Below, in pieces: positions 53,270 through 60,635 of a stretch of 64,000 nucleotides of DNA. The position numbers and the translations under genes were made by a program. How positions within the stretch are numbered: the first letter of the stretch is position 1; each line of letters opens with the position of its first letter. Source of the stretch: Halosegnis marinus (GTDB lineage Archaea > Halobacteriota > Halobacteria > Halobacteriales > Haloarculaceae); contig NZ_CP119802.1 of assembly GCF_029338355.1 (NCBI RefSeq), positions 2,108,001 to 2,172,000 on the forward strand, given 5' to 3'. The notes under the pieces were generated by a model that was not told where the DNA came from, searched no databases, and saw only the letters and a list, made by a program, of their open reading frames with translations.

Positions 53270-53328
53270 CGTCTATCCGACCGGCCTAACCCAATAAGTA
53301 TTTACCTAACTAAACTCGGTTTGTGTAC
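53270..53328. promoter_or_regulatory. Divergent promoter of btuF and btuCD
   Basis: The 59-bp spacer is AT-rich in the middle (ATAAGTATTTACC). CCTAAC occurs twice, at 53285-53290 and 53305-53310, exactly 20 bp (two helical turns) apart, the second in ACCTAACTAAAC. CCTAA half-sites recall DtxR-family metal repressor boxes, so iron- or metal-dependent control of both genes is possible. Confidence 0.45.
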
Positions 53329-54426
53329 ATGCGGCCGAGGGTCCGCGCCGGCGTCTGGTCGGCGGCGTTAGCGGCGGCGCTCCTCGGCGTCTCGACGGTG
53401 GCGGCGGGCGTCGGTCCCGTCGCCATCGACGCGCTCGTCGTCGCGAAGGTGCTCGCGAACGCGGTCCGGGTCCCCGTCGGCCTCACCGTCGCCGGCGGCG
53501 GCGCCGGGTCGCTCCTCCAGCTTCCGACGCTCGGCGTCGAGTGGGCGCCGGTCGTCAGCTACGACGTGAAGCCGCTGTACGCGACCATCGTGACGAAGGT
53601 GCGCCTGCCCCGCATCGCGCTGGGCGCGACGGTCGGCTTCTCGCTCGCGGCCGCCGGCACCGTGATGCAGGGGTTCTTCCGCAACCCCATGGCCGACCCC
53701 TCGGTCATCGGCGTCTCGTCGGGCGCGGCCGTCGGCGCGGTGCTGTTCATCGTAGCCCCCGTCGCCGTCCCGCTCGGACTGGGGCTGCGGGGCGCGGCGT
53801 TCGTCGGCGCGCTCGCGACCGCCGCCGTCGTCTACCTCATCGCCACCGAGGGCGGGCGCACGCCCGTCGCGACGTTGCTGCTCGCGGGCGTCGCGATACA
53901 GACGTTCCTCGGCGCGGTCACCTCCTATCTGCTCTTGAACAGCGGCGAGTCGATGCGCCGGGTCGTCTACTGGCTGATGGGCCACCTCGACGCGACCCGG
54001 ATGTCCGAGGCGGTCGTCACCGGCGCGCTCGGCCTCGGCCTCGTCGGGCTGATGTACCTCTACGCGGAGGACCTCAACGCCCTGCTGATGGGCGAGGAAC
54101 AGGCGCGCGCCGTCGGCGTCGAGGTGGAGCGGACGAAGCGGATACTGCTCGCCGCGTCGAGCGTCGTCACCGGCGCGGCCGTCGCCGTCGCGGGGGTCAT
54201 CGGCTTCGTCGGCCTCATCGTCCCGCACGCGATGCGGCTGCTCGTCGGCCCGGACCACCGGGTCCTGCTGCCCGTGAGCGCCTTCGCCGGCGCCTCCTTC
54301 CTCGTGCTCGCCGACACCGTCGCGCGGTCGGGCGCGGCGTCGCTGCCCGTCGGCATCGTCACGGCCGCCGTCGGCGCGCCGTTCTTCCTCTACCTGCTGC
54401 GCCGCCGGGAGGTGAGCGAACTGTGA
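53329..54426 (+). CDS. btuC: BtuC/FecCD-type ABC permease
   Basis: 365 residues from ATG 53329 (GTG 53323 would add two residues). About ten helices with the FecCD signature VRLPRIALGATVGFSLAAAG, MQGFFRNPMADPSVIGVSSG and IGFVGLIVPHAMRLLVGPDH. Imports cobalamin or ferric chelates with the ATPase that overlaps its stop by 4 nt. A 35-residue insert between helices 1 and 2 (VAGGGAGSLLQLPTLGVEWAP) is longer than usual. Confidence 0.88.
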   Translation: MRPRVRAGVWSAALAAALLGVSTVAAGVGPVAIDALVVAKVLANAVRVPVGLTVAGGGAGSLLQLPTLGVEWAPVVSYDVKPLYATIVTKVRLPRIALGATVGFSLAAAGTVMQGFFRNPMADPSVIGVSSGAAVGAVLFIVAPVAVPLGLGLRGAAFVGALATAAVVYLIATEGGRTPVATLLLAGVAIQTFLGAVTSYLLLNSGESMRRVVYWLMGHLDATRMSEAVVTGALGLGLVGLMYLYAEDLNALLMGEEQARAVGVEVERTKRILLAASSVVTGAAVAVAGVIGFVGLIVPHAMRLLVGPDHRVLLPVSAFAGASFLVLADTVARSGAASLPVGIVTAAVGAPFFLYLLRRREVSEL

Positions 54427-55208
54427 TAGCGGTCGAGGACCTCGCCGTCGAGCGCGGCGGCGTCGAGGTGCTCGCGGACGTCTCGCTCGCGGTCGAGGAG
54501 GGGGAGTTCCTCGCGCTGGTCGGCCCGAACGGGGCCGGGAAGTCCACGCTGCTGAAGGCCGTCGGGGGTATCCTCCCGGCGGCCGCGGGTCGGGTCACCA
54601 TCGACGGCCGGGACGTGGCCGGCATGTCGGCGCGCGAGACGGCGCGGCTCGTCGCCTCCGTCCCGCAGGACAGCTCCTTCGACTTCGACTTCACGGTCCG
54701 CGAGGTGGTGGAGATGGGGCGGACGCCCTACCGGAAGCGGCTCCGGCGGAACCCCGACCCCGACGGCCCCGACCGGGTCGCGGCGGCGCTCGACCGCACG
54801 GACACCGCCGGGTTCGCCGACCGCTCGGTCGCGTCGCTGTCCGGCGGCGAGAAACAGCGCGTGCTGCTGGCGCGCGCGCTGGCACAGGACGCGCCCGCGC
54901 TCCTGCTCGACGAGCCGACGGCGAGCCTCGACATCAACCACCAGGTGCGGACGCTCGACCTCGTCGCGGGGCTCGACGAGACGGTCGTCGCGGCCGTCCA
55001 CGACCTCGACCTCGCGGCGCGCTACTGCGACCGCGTGGCGCTGCTCGCGGGGGGCCGGCTCCGCGCGGCCGGCACGCCTGCGGAGGTGTTCACGGCCGAC
55101 CGCCTGGAGAGGGTCTTCGGGGTCGGCGTCGCCGTCGGCGAGAACCCGGCGACCGGGACCGCCTCGGTCACGGCTCTTTCCGACGGGGACGCGGGCGAAA
55201 GGATATAA
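54423..55208 (+). CDS. btuD: BtuD/FepC-type ABC ATPase
   Basis: 261 residues from GTG 54423 (GTGA overlap with btuC). Walker A GPNGAGKST, signature LSGGEKQRVLLARAL, Walker B LLLDEPTASLDINHQ, switch His in AAVHDLDLAARYCD. The VASVPQDSSFDFDFTV Q-loop and EMGRTPYRKRL are typical of FepC/BtuD. Completes the importer. Confidence 0.9.
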   Translation: MIAVEDLAVERGGVEVLADVSLAVEEGEFLALVGPNGAGKSTLLKAVGGILPAAAGRVTIDGRDVAGMSARETARLVASVPQDSSFDFDFTVREVVEMGRTPYRKRLRRNPDPDGPDRVAAALDRTDTAGFADRSVASLSGGEKQRVLLARALAQDAPALLLDEPTASLDINHQVRTLDLVAGLDETVVAAVHDLDLAARYCDRVALLAGGRLRAAGTPAEVFTADRLERVFGVGVAVGENPATGTASVTALSDGDAGERI

Positions 55209-55232
55209 CCATCGGCGGACACCCTACCGGGT

Positions 55233-55943
55233 ATGGTGAACAAGGTCGTTCTCGTTTTCGTGGCGGTCATCGCCCTCACGGCGATGGCCGTCGGGGCCTT
55301 CGTCGGCATGGAACTCGGCGGGCCCGGAACCGCGACGCCGGCCGGCGCGACAGCTACTCCGACGGCGACGGCGACGGCCGGCGGGGGCGGAACCGGCGGC
55401 GGGACAGCCACGGCGACGGCCGGCGGGGGCGGAACCGGCGGCGGGACAGCCACGGCGACGGCGACAGCCACGGCGACGCCCCGCCCCGACATCGACCGCG
55501 AGGAACTCCGCTCGGCCGTGGTCGCCGAGATAAACGAGCGGCGCGGGAACCGGAGCGTTCAGCGGCTCTCGACCGACCCGACGCTGATGGAGATGGCGCA
55601 GTTCCACAGCGACAACATGGCCGCACAGGGGTACCTCTCGAACACGGCCGACGGCTTCACGACGGCCGAGCGGTACGAGGAGTTCGACCTCGCCGACCGG
55701 TGTCGCATCGCGGACGACTCCAACACCGGGACGCGCGAGGACGAGGAACTCGAAGTGCTCGGCCGCGTGACGGTCGGCGAGGACGGCAGCACGGTGGAGG
55801 AGCTCGCGACGACGGCCGTGGACACGTGGTTCTCGCAGACGGAGCCGCGCCGCCGGCTCACCTACCGGAACGCGGACCAGATCGGTGTCGGCGCGAACGT
55901 TACCGACGCCGGGCGGGCGTACCTGACGGTGGACCTCTGCTGA
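55233..55943 (+). CDS. Exported CAP-domain protein
   Basis: 236 residues. An N-terminal membrane helix or signal (about 5-29), a 55-residue Ala/Thr/Gly/Pro linker built from a 14-residue repeat, then a CAP/SCP (PR-1) domain from about 88: INERRGNRSVQRLSTD, MAQFHSDNMAAQGYLSN and ALTYRNADQIGVGANV-like end. The His of AQFHSDNM fits the CAP cavity; the second cavity residues are less clear. Extracellular; function unknown. Ends with a Cys. Confidence 0.78.
   Translation: MVNKVVLVFVAVIALTAMAVGAFVGMELGGPGTATPAGATATPTATATAGGGGTGGGTATATAGGGGTGGGTATATATATATPRPDIDREELRSAVVAEINERRGNRSVQRLSTDPTLMEMAQFHSDNMAAQGYLSNTADGFTTAERYEEFDLADRCRIADDSNTGTREDEELEVLGRVTVGEDGSTVEELATTAVDTWFSQTEPRRRLTYRNADQIGVGANVTDAGRAYLTVDLC
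55374..55457 (+). repeat. Two tandem 42-bp repeats in the CAP-protein linker
   Basis: Two identical copies starting ACGGCCGGCGGGGGCGGAAC, at 55374 and 55416, encode TAGGGGTGGGTATA twice. Length variation by slippage between strains would be expected. Confidence 0.9.
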
Positions 55944-55958
55944 AGGTGTGTTAACAGT

Positions 55959-55997
55959 ACCCATACCTTTAACAGCATGAAGGTTATTGGCATGGGT
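55959..55997 (+). promoter_or_regulatory. Interrupted palindrome at the wHTH gene promoter
   Basis: ACCCATACCTT (55959-55969) is mirrored by AAGGT (55980) and ATGGGT (55992-55997). It spans the TATA-like CTTTAAC and the expected transcription start, so it could be an operator for the product of the adjoining gene. The arms are unequal in length, so the symmetry is imperfect. Confidence 0.45.
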
Positions 55998-56009
55998 AGG
56001 TGTCCCACG

Positions 56010-56267
56010 ATGAGCACGAACCGACTCCGGCCGGCCGACCGGCAGCTACTCGCGTACTTGGACGATAACCCGCCCGAGTACGTGCCGTTGATGGCGACGC
56101 GGCTCGGGCTTCCGCTGGGCCACGCGAACGACCGGGTGGCGGCGCTCGTCGAGCGCGGCTACGTGCGGCCCGTCACGAACGAGTGCATCTACCGGCTCAC
56201 CGACGACGGCCGCGAGCGGCTGGCGGACGCCGCCGCCGACCGCGAGCCCGGCCTCGCCGACGACTAG
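56010..56267 (+). CDS. Winged-helix DNA-binding protein (MarR/PhiH1-like)
   Basis: 85 residues from ATG 56010, preceded by GGTAGGTG about 8 nt upstream; the in-frame ATG 55977 lies inside the presumed promoter. A compact winged helix: RPADRQLLAYLDDNPPEYVP, recognition region LGLPLGHANDRVAALVERGY, wing YRLTDDGRERLADAA. Resembles small haloarchaeal repressors of the PhiH1 type. Stop overlaps the end of the convergent zinc protein gene by 3 nt. Confidence 0.8.
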   Translation: MSTNRLRPADRQLLAYLDDNPPEYVPLMATRLGLPLGHANDRVAALVERGYVRPVTNECIYRLTDDGRERLADAAADREPGLADD

Positions 56268-56422
56268 TTCCCGCGCGTCGAGCGCGCCTCGCGTATCTCC
56301 GCGCCGTCCCGGAGCTTGTCCTCGCAGTTCGGACACACCCGCACCGACGCCATGTCGTCGGGGGCGAAGACCCGAACGTAGTCCTCGGTGACGAACCCCT
56401 CGCAGTTGTGACAACGCGGCAT
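56264..56422 (-). CDS. 52-residue zinc-ribbon protein (DUF7563-like)
   Basis: Starts MPRCHNCEGFVTEDYVRVFA; the four zinc cysteines are CHNC and CPNC, followed by EDKLRDGAEIREARS. This closely follows the small haloarchaeal DUF7563 pattern. GGAGGT lies directly before the ATG and an AT-rich GTACAATAC about 20 nt upstream. Such micro-zinc-finger proteins are abundant in haloarchaea; function mostly unknown. Confidence 0.75.
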   Translation of the reverse strand: MPRCHNCEGFVTEDYVRVFAPDDMASVRVCPNCEDKLRDGAEIREARSTRGN

Positions 56423-56483
56423 ACCTCCACGGGACGGGCCGGGGGTATTGTACTTTTCCCCGACCTGTCGGAAGAAAGGGACG

Positions 56484-56978
56484 TTACGGCTCGAAGACCG
56501 TGTCGCACTCCAGGCAGGTGAGCCGGAAGTTCCCCTCGTCGGTGAGTTCGAGCCCGTGGCCCGTCTCCTCGTCGCACTCGCGGCAGAAGACGAGCGACTC
56601 TATCTCGTCCCAGTCGTGGCGGGACGCGGGGGCGCCGAGCGCCCAGCCGACGAGTTCGTCGTCGCCCGTGTTGCGGCCGATCTGGAACTCGCCGGGCGCG
56701 AACCGTATCAGTTCGCCGCCCGCGACTTCCACCTCGTCGTCGCGGTCGCGCCCGACGGTGAACGTCGCCTCCCCCTCCTCGACGTAGAACACCTCCTCCT
56801 GGTCGTGGTGGGTGTGGAGTCCCCCGGAGAACGACTCGCCCGGCTGGAGCCGGAAGAAGTTCATCGCGAAGTCCTCGGTCCCGAGGACGGCCGAGACCGG
56901 GCGGCGTTCGCTGTGGACCCCGAGGGGGTTGTTCTGCACGTCGACGTCGTCGATGGCTGTCTTCTTCACGTCCGCCAC
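56484..56978 (-). CDS. Cupin with C-terminal zinc motif
   Basis: 164 residues from GTG 56978 (MADVKKTAIDDVDV; GTG 56969 is an alternative). A single cupin barrel: GGLHTHHDQEEVFYVEEGE carries the HxHx(3-4)E metal motif and ELIRFAPGEFQIGRNTGDD the second. The last 45 residues hold two CxxC pairs (FCRECDEETG and LTCLECDTVF), a probable structural zinc ribbon. Reaction unknown. Confidence 0.8.
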   Translation of the reverse strand: MADVKKTAIDDVDVQNNPLGVHSERRPVSAVLGTEDFAMNFFRLQPGESFSGGLHTHHDQEEVFYVEEGEATFTVGRDRDDEVEVAGGELIRFAPGEFQIGRNTGDDELVGWALGAPASRHDWDEIESLVFCRECDEETGHGLELTDEGNFRLTCLECDTVFEP

Positions 56979-57004
56979 TGCGAGCGCGGGGGCTTGAATC
57001 CCCC

Positions 57005-58273
57005 CTACCGCCCGTCGGCGAGGTCGGCGGCCTGTGCCATCCAGTCCTCCAGCCGGCCGCGGGGCACGTCCGCCCGCTCGGCGAGGTCGGCGGCGTCGGC
57101 CGCGACCAGCGCGTCGAGCGTGTCGATGCCCGCCTCGCGCAGCCGTTCGGCGTAGCGCGGCCCGATGCCGTCCACGTCGTCGAGCGAGTGGGTGTCGGCG
57201 TCCCGCTCGGCGAACCACTCCGCGACCGCGGGCCACAGCTGTTCGTGCGCGGTTCGCGAGACGGAGAGCCCGATGTGGCCCGTCGCTATCTCTATCGTCC
57301 CGGTGTCGTCGCTCGGGATCACGTCGTTGAACGGCCGGCTCGCCGTCGGCGGGACGAGGTTGTCGTACTCCGCGAGCACCTGCAGGACCGGCATCGTCAG
57401 CCCGGACAGCGGCACCGGCTTCCCGTCGAGCGTCAGTTCGTCGTTGTAGAAGCGGTTCCCCTGGTAGATGTCCTCCAGGTACTGTCGGTACGTCTCGCCG
57501 GGCATCCCGATGCCGTCGGCGAGCCACCGCTCCATCCGCGCGAAGTTCGCGACGAACTCCTCGTCGTCGAGGTTCTCCGCGAGGCCGACGTACTTCGAGA
57601 CGGCGTTCTGGAGCGGGTCCATCAGCGAGAACCCCGACCCGAAGAAGGACGCCGGCACGGTGCCGAACGTCTCCGAGAGCGCCGCCGGCCGGAAGTAGTC
57701 GCCGTCGCCCCACGTCTCTAGGAGCCCGCCGGTGTCCTCGAAGTAGAGGCTCGGGGCCATCAGCGCGAGGTTACGCACCTTCTCGGGGTGGGTCGCGGCG
57801 TACATCGCGCTCATCGTCCCGCCCATGCAGTAGCCGAGGAGGTTCACCGCCGGCACGTCCGACTCCTCGCGCACGACGTCGACGCAGTTGGCGATGTAGC
57901 GGTTCACGTAGTCGTCGAGCGTCAGGGTGCCGTCCAGCGCCGACGGCTCGCCCCAGTCGATGAGGTACACGTCGAACCCCTCTTCGAGGAGCCGGCGCAC
58001 GACGCTGCGGTCGGGCTGGAGGTCGAGGATGTACGGGCGGTTGATGAGCGCGTACACGACGAGTATCGGCGTCTCGTGGCGCCGCTCCGCCAGCGGCTCG
58101 TAGCGCAGCAGCCGGAGCTTGTTCTCCCGGTACACCGTCTCGGCCGGCGTCTCCCCCACGTCGACGTCGCCCATCGTCTCGACGGCCTCGGGGAGCATCG
58201 CCGCCGCCTCGACGGTGTCGGCCGCGGCGGTCCACGCCGCGGTCAGGGCGTCGGGACCCCGCACGGGACTCAC
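57005..58273 (-). CDS. phaC: PHA synthase catalytic subunit, class III, with HhH tail
   Basis: 422 residues from GTG 58273 (GTGA overlap with phaE). The alpha/beta-hydrolase has the lipase-like box GYCMGG with nucleophile Cys, Asp in AEYDNLVPP and His in ATGHIGLSV. It polymerises 3-hydroxyacyl-CoA into polyhydroxyalkanoate at the granule surface together with PhaE. After the enzyme domain, about 55 residues form a helix-hairpin-helix pair (LDDVDGIGPRYAERLREAG, IDTLDALVAADAADL), a fold usually used for DNA or protein binding. Confidence 0.92.
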   Translation of the reverse strand: MSPVRGPDALTAAWTAAADTVEAAAMLPEAVETMGDVDVGETPAETVYRENKLRLLRYEPLAERRHETPILVVYALINRPYILDLQPDRSVVRRLLEEGFDVYLIDWGEPSALDGTLTLDDYVNRYIANCVDVVREESDVPAVNLLGYCMGGTMSAMYAATHPEKVRNLALMAPSLYFEDTGGLLETWGDGDYFRPAALSETFGTVPASFFGSGFSLMDPLQNAVSKYVGLAENLDDEEFVANFARMERWLADGIGMPGETYRQYLEDIYQGNRFYNDELTLDGKPVPLSGLTMPVLQVLAEYDNLVPPTASRPFNDVIPSDDTGTIEIATGHIGLSVSRTAHEQLWPAVAEWFAERDADTHSLDDVDGIGPRYAERLREAGIDTLDALVAADAADLAERADVPRGRLEDWMAQAADLADGR

Positions 58274-58815
58274 CCCTCCTCGACCGCGTCGAGGACGCGG
58301 TCGAGCCGTTCCTCGACGGCCTGTTGTCTGCGTTCGAGTTCGACCAGCCGCTCGCCCACCTCGCGGACGTCGCCGGCCGTCGCCAGCCCCCACTCGTGGA
58401 GCAGGTCCTCGCGGACCTCGTCGTACTCGCGGCGGACGGCGAGCGCCTCGTCCACGGACTCGCCGGTGAGCGCGGCGAACGCGGTGGTCTCCATCGCGTT
58501 CTTGAACGCCCGGTTCGCGGCGTTGAGCCAGATGTCGCGGAACCGCTCGGGCTCTATCTCCTCGCCCTCCACGGCGTCGGCCGCCCGGTTGGCGGTGTCC
58601 TCGGCCGCGCGCAGCCATATCTCCTGGGACTCGACCGCCGCCTCGGCCGTCTCGTCGAGGTACGACTGGTCGGTGGTCGCGTCCACGAGGTCCATCCACG
58701 CGTCGGCGAAGCGGTTGCCGGCGGTCATCGTCCGCCCGACGGACTCGGCGTACTGCCGGTTGGCGGCCGTCGCGGTCTCCCACCACGCGGTCATCGGGTC
58801 CGAGCGACTGCTCAC
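58270..58815 (-). CDS. phaE: PHA synthase subunit PhaE
   Basis: 181 residues from GTG 58815, overlapping the phaP stop by 4 nt. Largely helical with a C-terminal coiled coil (VREVGERLVELERRQQAVEE). Starts MSSRSDPMTAWWETATAANR, as in haloarchaeal PhaE, and is shorter than bacterial PhaE. Non-catalytic partner needed for PhaC activity. Confidence 0.87.
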   Translation of the reverse strand: MSSRSDPMTAWWETATAANRQYAESVGRTMTAGNRFADAWMDLVDATTDQSYLDETAEAAVESQEIWLRAAEDTANRAADAVEGEEIEPERFRDIWLNAANRAFKNAMETTAFAALTGESVDEALAVRREYDEVREDLLHEWGLATAGDVREVGERLVELERRQQAVEERLDRVLDAVEEG

Positions 58816-59288
58816 GGCTCGGTCACCCCGACGTCGGCCCAGTCGCCGGCCCAGTCGTCGCCGTCCATCGAACCGAAGCGCTCCGCGGCGTCGGTCGTCG
58901 CCGCGAACACGGCGTCGAGGAACGCGGCGTAGCTCTCGACCACCGCGGCGTAGCTCTCCACCCCATCGTCGGCGGCGTCCCCGACGGCCAGCCACCAGTC
59001 GTCGGCGGCGTCCTCCAGCGACGCCGTCTCCTCCTCGATGGCGGACTCCAGCCGGACGAGCGGGCGCTCGCTGCCCGGTACCGCGGCCCGGGCGGCGAAC
59101 ACCGGCGCTTCGAGCGCCAGCCCGAACAGCGACACCGCCTGTCGGCCGGCAGTTCGCTGCTCGTCGAGGCTGTTGACGGCGGCCCGTGCCGTCCGGACCT
59201 GCAGGCCCAGCGACTGACGCGCGAACCGGTGTGCCCGCTCCACTTCCGCCGTCGGATACGTCGGCCGCGGCGACGGTTCACTCCGCAC
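58812..59288 (-). CDS. phaP: Phasin-like granule protein
   Basis: 158 residues from ATG 59288, overlapping the phaR 3' end by 11 nt. Helical and Ala-rich with amphipathic segments (VESYAAVVESYAAFLDAVFA), as in phasins that coat PHA granules. Assigned by composition and by its place in the order phaR-phaP-phaE-phaC known from Haloferax mediterranei. Confidence 0.75.
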   Translation of the reverse strand: MRSEPSPRPTYPTAEVERAHRFARQSLGLQVRTARAAVNSLDEQRTAGRQAVSLFGLALEAPVFAARAAVPGSERPLVRLESAIEEETASLEDAADDWWLAVGDAADDGVESYAAVVESYAAFLDAVFAATTDAAERFGSMDGDDWAGDWADVGVTEP

Positions 59289-59580
59289 GCTCGCTCACCC
59301 CCGGGAGCGGCACGACGAACGCCTGGACGATGTCGCCCTCCTCGATGCCGAGCGCCTCGCGCTCCGCGTCGGGGATGGAGAGCCGCCCGCCGCTCTGGAC
59401 GCGCGTCTTGAACGCCGCGAGGCTCCCCCCGGCCATGCCCGGCATCCCCGCGCCCATCCCGGGCGGCGCGAGGAGCCTGCGCATCAGTTCGGTCTGCTGT
59501 TCGAACGCCTGTTCGCCCGCCTCCTGGAACCCCCGGAGCAGGGTCGCCGGCGGCCACGCGGCCTCTGAGTCGGTCGCCAT
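59278..59580 (-). CDS. phaR: AbrB-type PHA regulator
   Basis: 100 residues. The C-terminal half is an AbrB swapped-hairpin (FKTRVQSGGRLSIPDAEREA and ALGIEEGDIVQAFVV); the N-terminal helix with LLRGFQEAGEQAFEQQTELM could bind granules or phasin. In Haloferax mediterranei PhaR represses the phaRP promoter and leaves DNA when it binds granules; the same circuit is likely here. First gene of the minus-strand PHA operon. Confidence 0.82.
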   Translation of the reverse strand: MATDSEAAWPPATLLRGFQEAGEQAFEQQTELMRRLLAPPGMGAGMPGMAGGSLAAFKTRVQSGGRLSIPDAEREALGIEEGDIVQAFVVPLPGVSERAE

Positions 59581-59800
59581 CGGTGTCGGACGGCTACACC
59601 GTTTCCGCCCATATGCGTAGTTACCAGTTGGGTCCGGTTACCCCCGAGCGCCGACGCGCGGTAGCGGACGGTAGCCGACGGCGACTCGCGGTGTCGTACG
59701 TATCCGGTAGCAACCCCGCGACTACACGGTTCGTATCCGTCGCCGTCCGGTCGCCAGTTCCCGATAACGGCTGTTACCCTCCGCGCCCCCTGCCGAGGCG
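59581..59800. promoter_or_regulatory. Divergent phaR/maoC control region
   Basis: 220 bp without a gene. GTTACC occurs at 59620, 59637 and 59773; CGGTAGC occurs at 59659 and 59669, with CCGGTAGC again at 59704. GATAAC-GGCT-GTTACC (59763-59778) is a near-perfect inverted repeat 23 nt before the maoC ATG. These are candidate sites for PhaR. Confidence 0.45.
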
Positions 59801-60442
59801 ATGACCCGACCCACAACCGACCCGGCGTCGCTCGTGGACCCCTTCGGCGTCTGGGCGCGCGCGACCGACCGCTGGCTCCGCTTCTACGGGGGAGTCACCC
59901 GCGACGCGATGGAGCGCTCGCGGGCCGCGACGGCCGCGTACGGGGGGACCGCCCCCGAGGACGACAGCCCCGCCCCGGCGCTCCCCTCGATGGGGTATCG
60001 CCAGCGCGACTGGTCGTTCGAGCGCAGCGTCGAGTCGCGCGAGGACATCGCCGTCGGCGACACCGTCACGTTCTCGAAGCGGCTCACCGGCGACGACGTG
60101 CGCGCCTTCGCCCGCGCGAGCGGCGACACGAATCGCCTCCACCTCGACCGCGCGTTCGCCGAACGGACGCGGTTCGGGGAGCGCATCGTCCACGGGACGC
60201 TCGTCTCCGGGCTGGTGAGCGCCGCGCTCGCGCGCCTCCCCGGGCTCACGGTTTACCTCTCACAGGAGGTGAGCTACCTCGCGGCCGTCCCCGTCGGCGA
60301 GCGGGTGTCCGCGACCTGCGAGGTGGTCGAGGCGCTCGGCGACGACCGATACCGGCTCGCGACGACGGTCGCCGACGGCGACGGCGAGACGGTCGTGGAC
60401 GGGGAGGCGCTCGTCCTCATCGACCCGCTCCCCGAGCGCTGA
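59801..60442 (+). CDS. maoC: MaoC-like (R)-specific enoyl-CoA hydratase
   Basis: 213 residues. A helical N-terminal region of about 65 residues, then a hot-dog hydratase 2 domain with the catalytic Asp/His pair in ARASGDTNRLHLD and RIVHGTLVSGLVS. Makes (R)-3-hydroxyacyl-CoA for PHA synthase, or removes PHA monomers. The N-terminal part (DPFGVWARATDRWLRFYGG) looks like a granule-binding segment similar to PhaE/PhaP, suggesting it sits on the granule. Divergent from phaR. Confidence 0.85.
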   Translation: MTRPTTDPASLVDPFGVWARATDRWLRFYGGVTRDAMERSRAATAAYGGTAPEDDSPAPALPSMGYRQRDWSFERSVESREDIAVGDTVTFSKRLTGDDVRAFARASGDTNRLHLDRAFAERTRFGERIVHGTLVSGLVSAALARLPGLTVYLSQEVSYLAAVPVGERVSATCEVVEALGDDRYRLATTVADGDGETVVDGEALVLIDPLPER

Positions 60443-60635
60443 CGCCGGTAAGCCGCGGCCCGTCCGCGCGGGTCGCCGGCGGCGACGCCGGCGGCATCGC
60501 CCGGTAACCCCGGCGTACCGGCCCGGTCGCTCCACGCAGGGGTGCCCGCGCCGACGACGCCGGCCGGTAAGCGGCGGTTGCCGCGCGTGGGGAGCGGATA
60601 ACAATACCGGGCCGACGCCTCCCTGCGGACGACAG
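60443..60635 (+). promoter_or_regulatory. Spacer with repeated CCGGTAA motif
   Basis: 193 bp without a gene. CCGGTAAGC at 60445-60453, CCGGTAACC at 60501-60509 and CCGGTAAGC at 60564-60572, with TACCGG at 60516 and 60605. The last lies near the TATA-like GGATAACAATA. The GGTAA core is shared with the phaR/maoC spacer, pointing to one regulator for both transcripts. Confidence 0.45.

Noticed and set aside
55374-55457. Repeat array considered as CRISPR
   Set aside because: Two head-to-tail 42-bp copies without spacers, inside a coding linker; no cas genes in the window.
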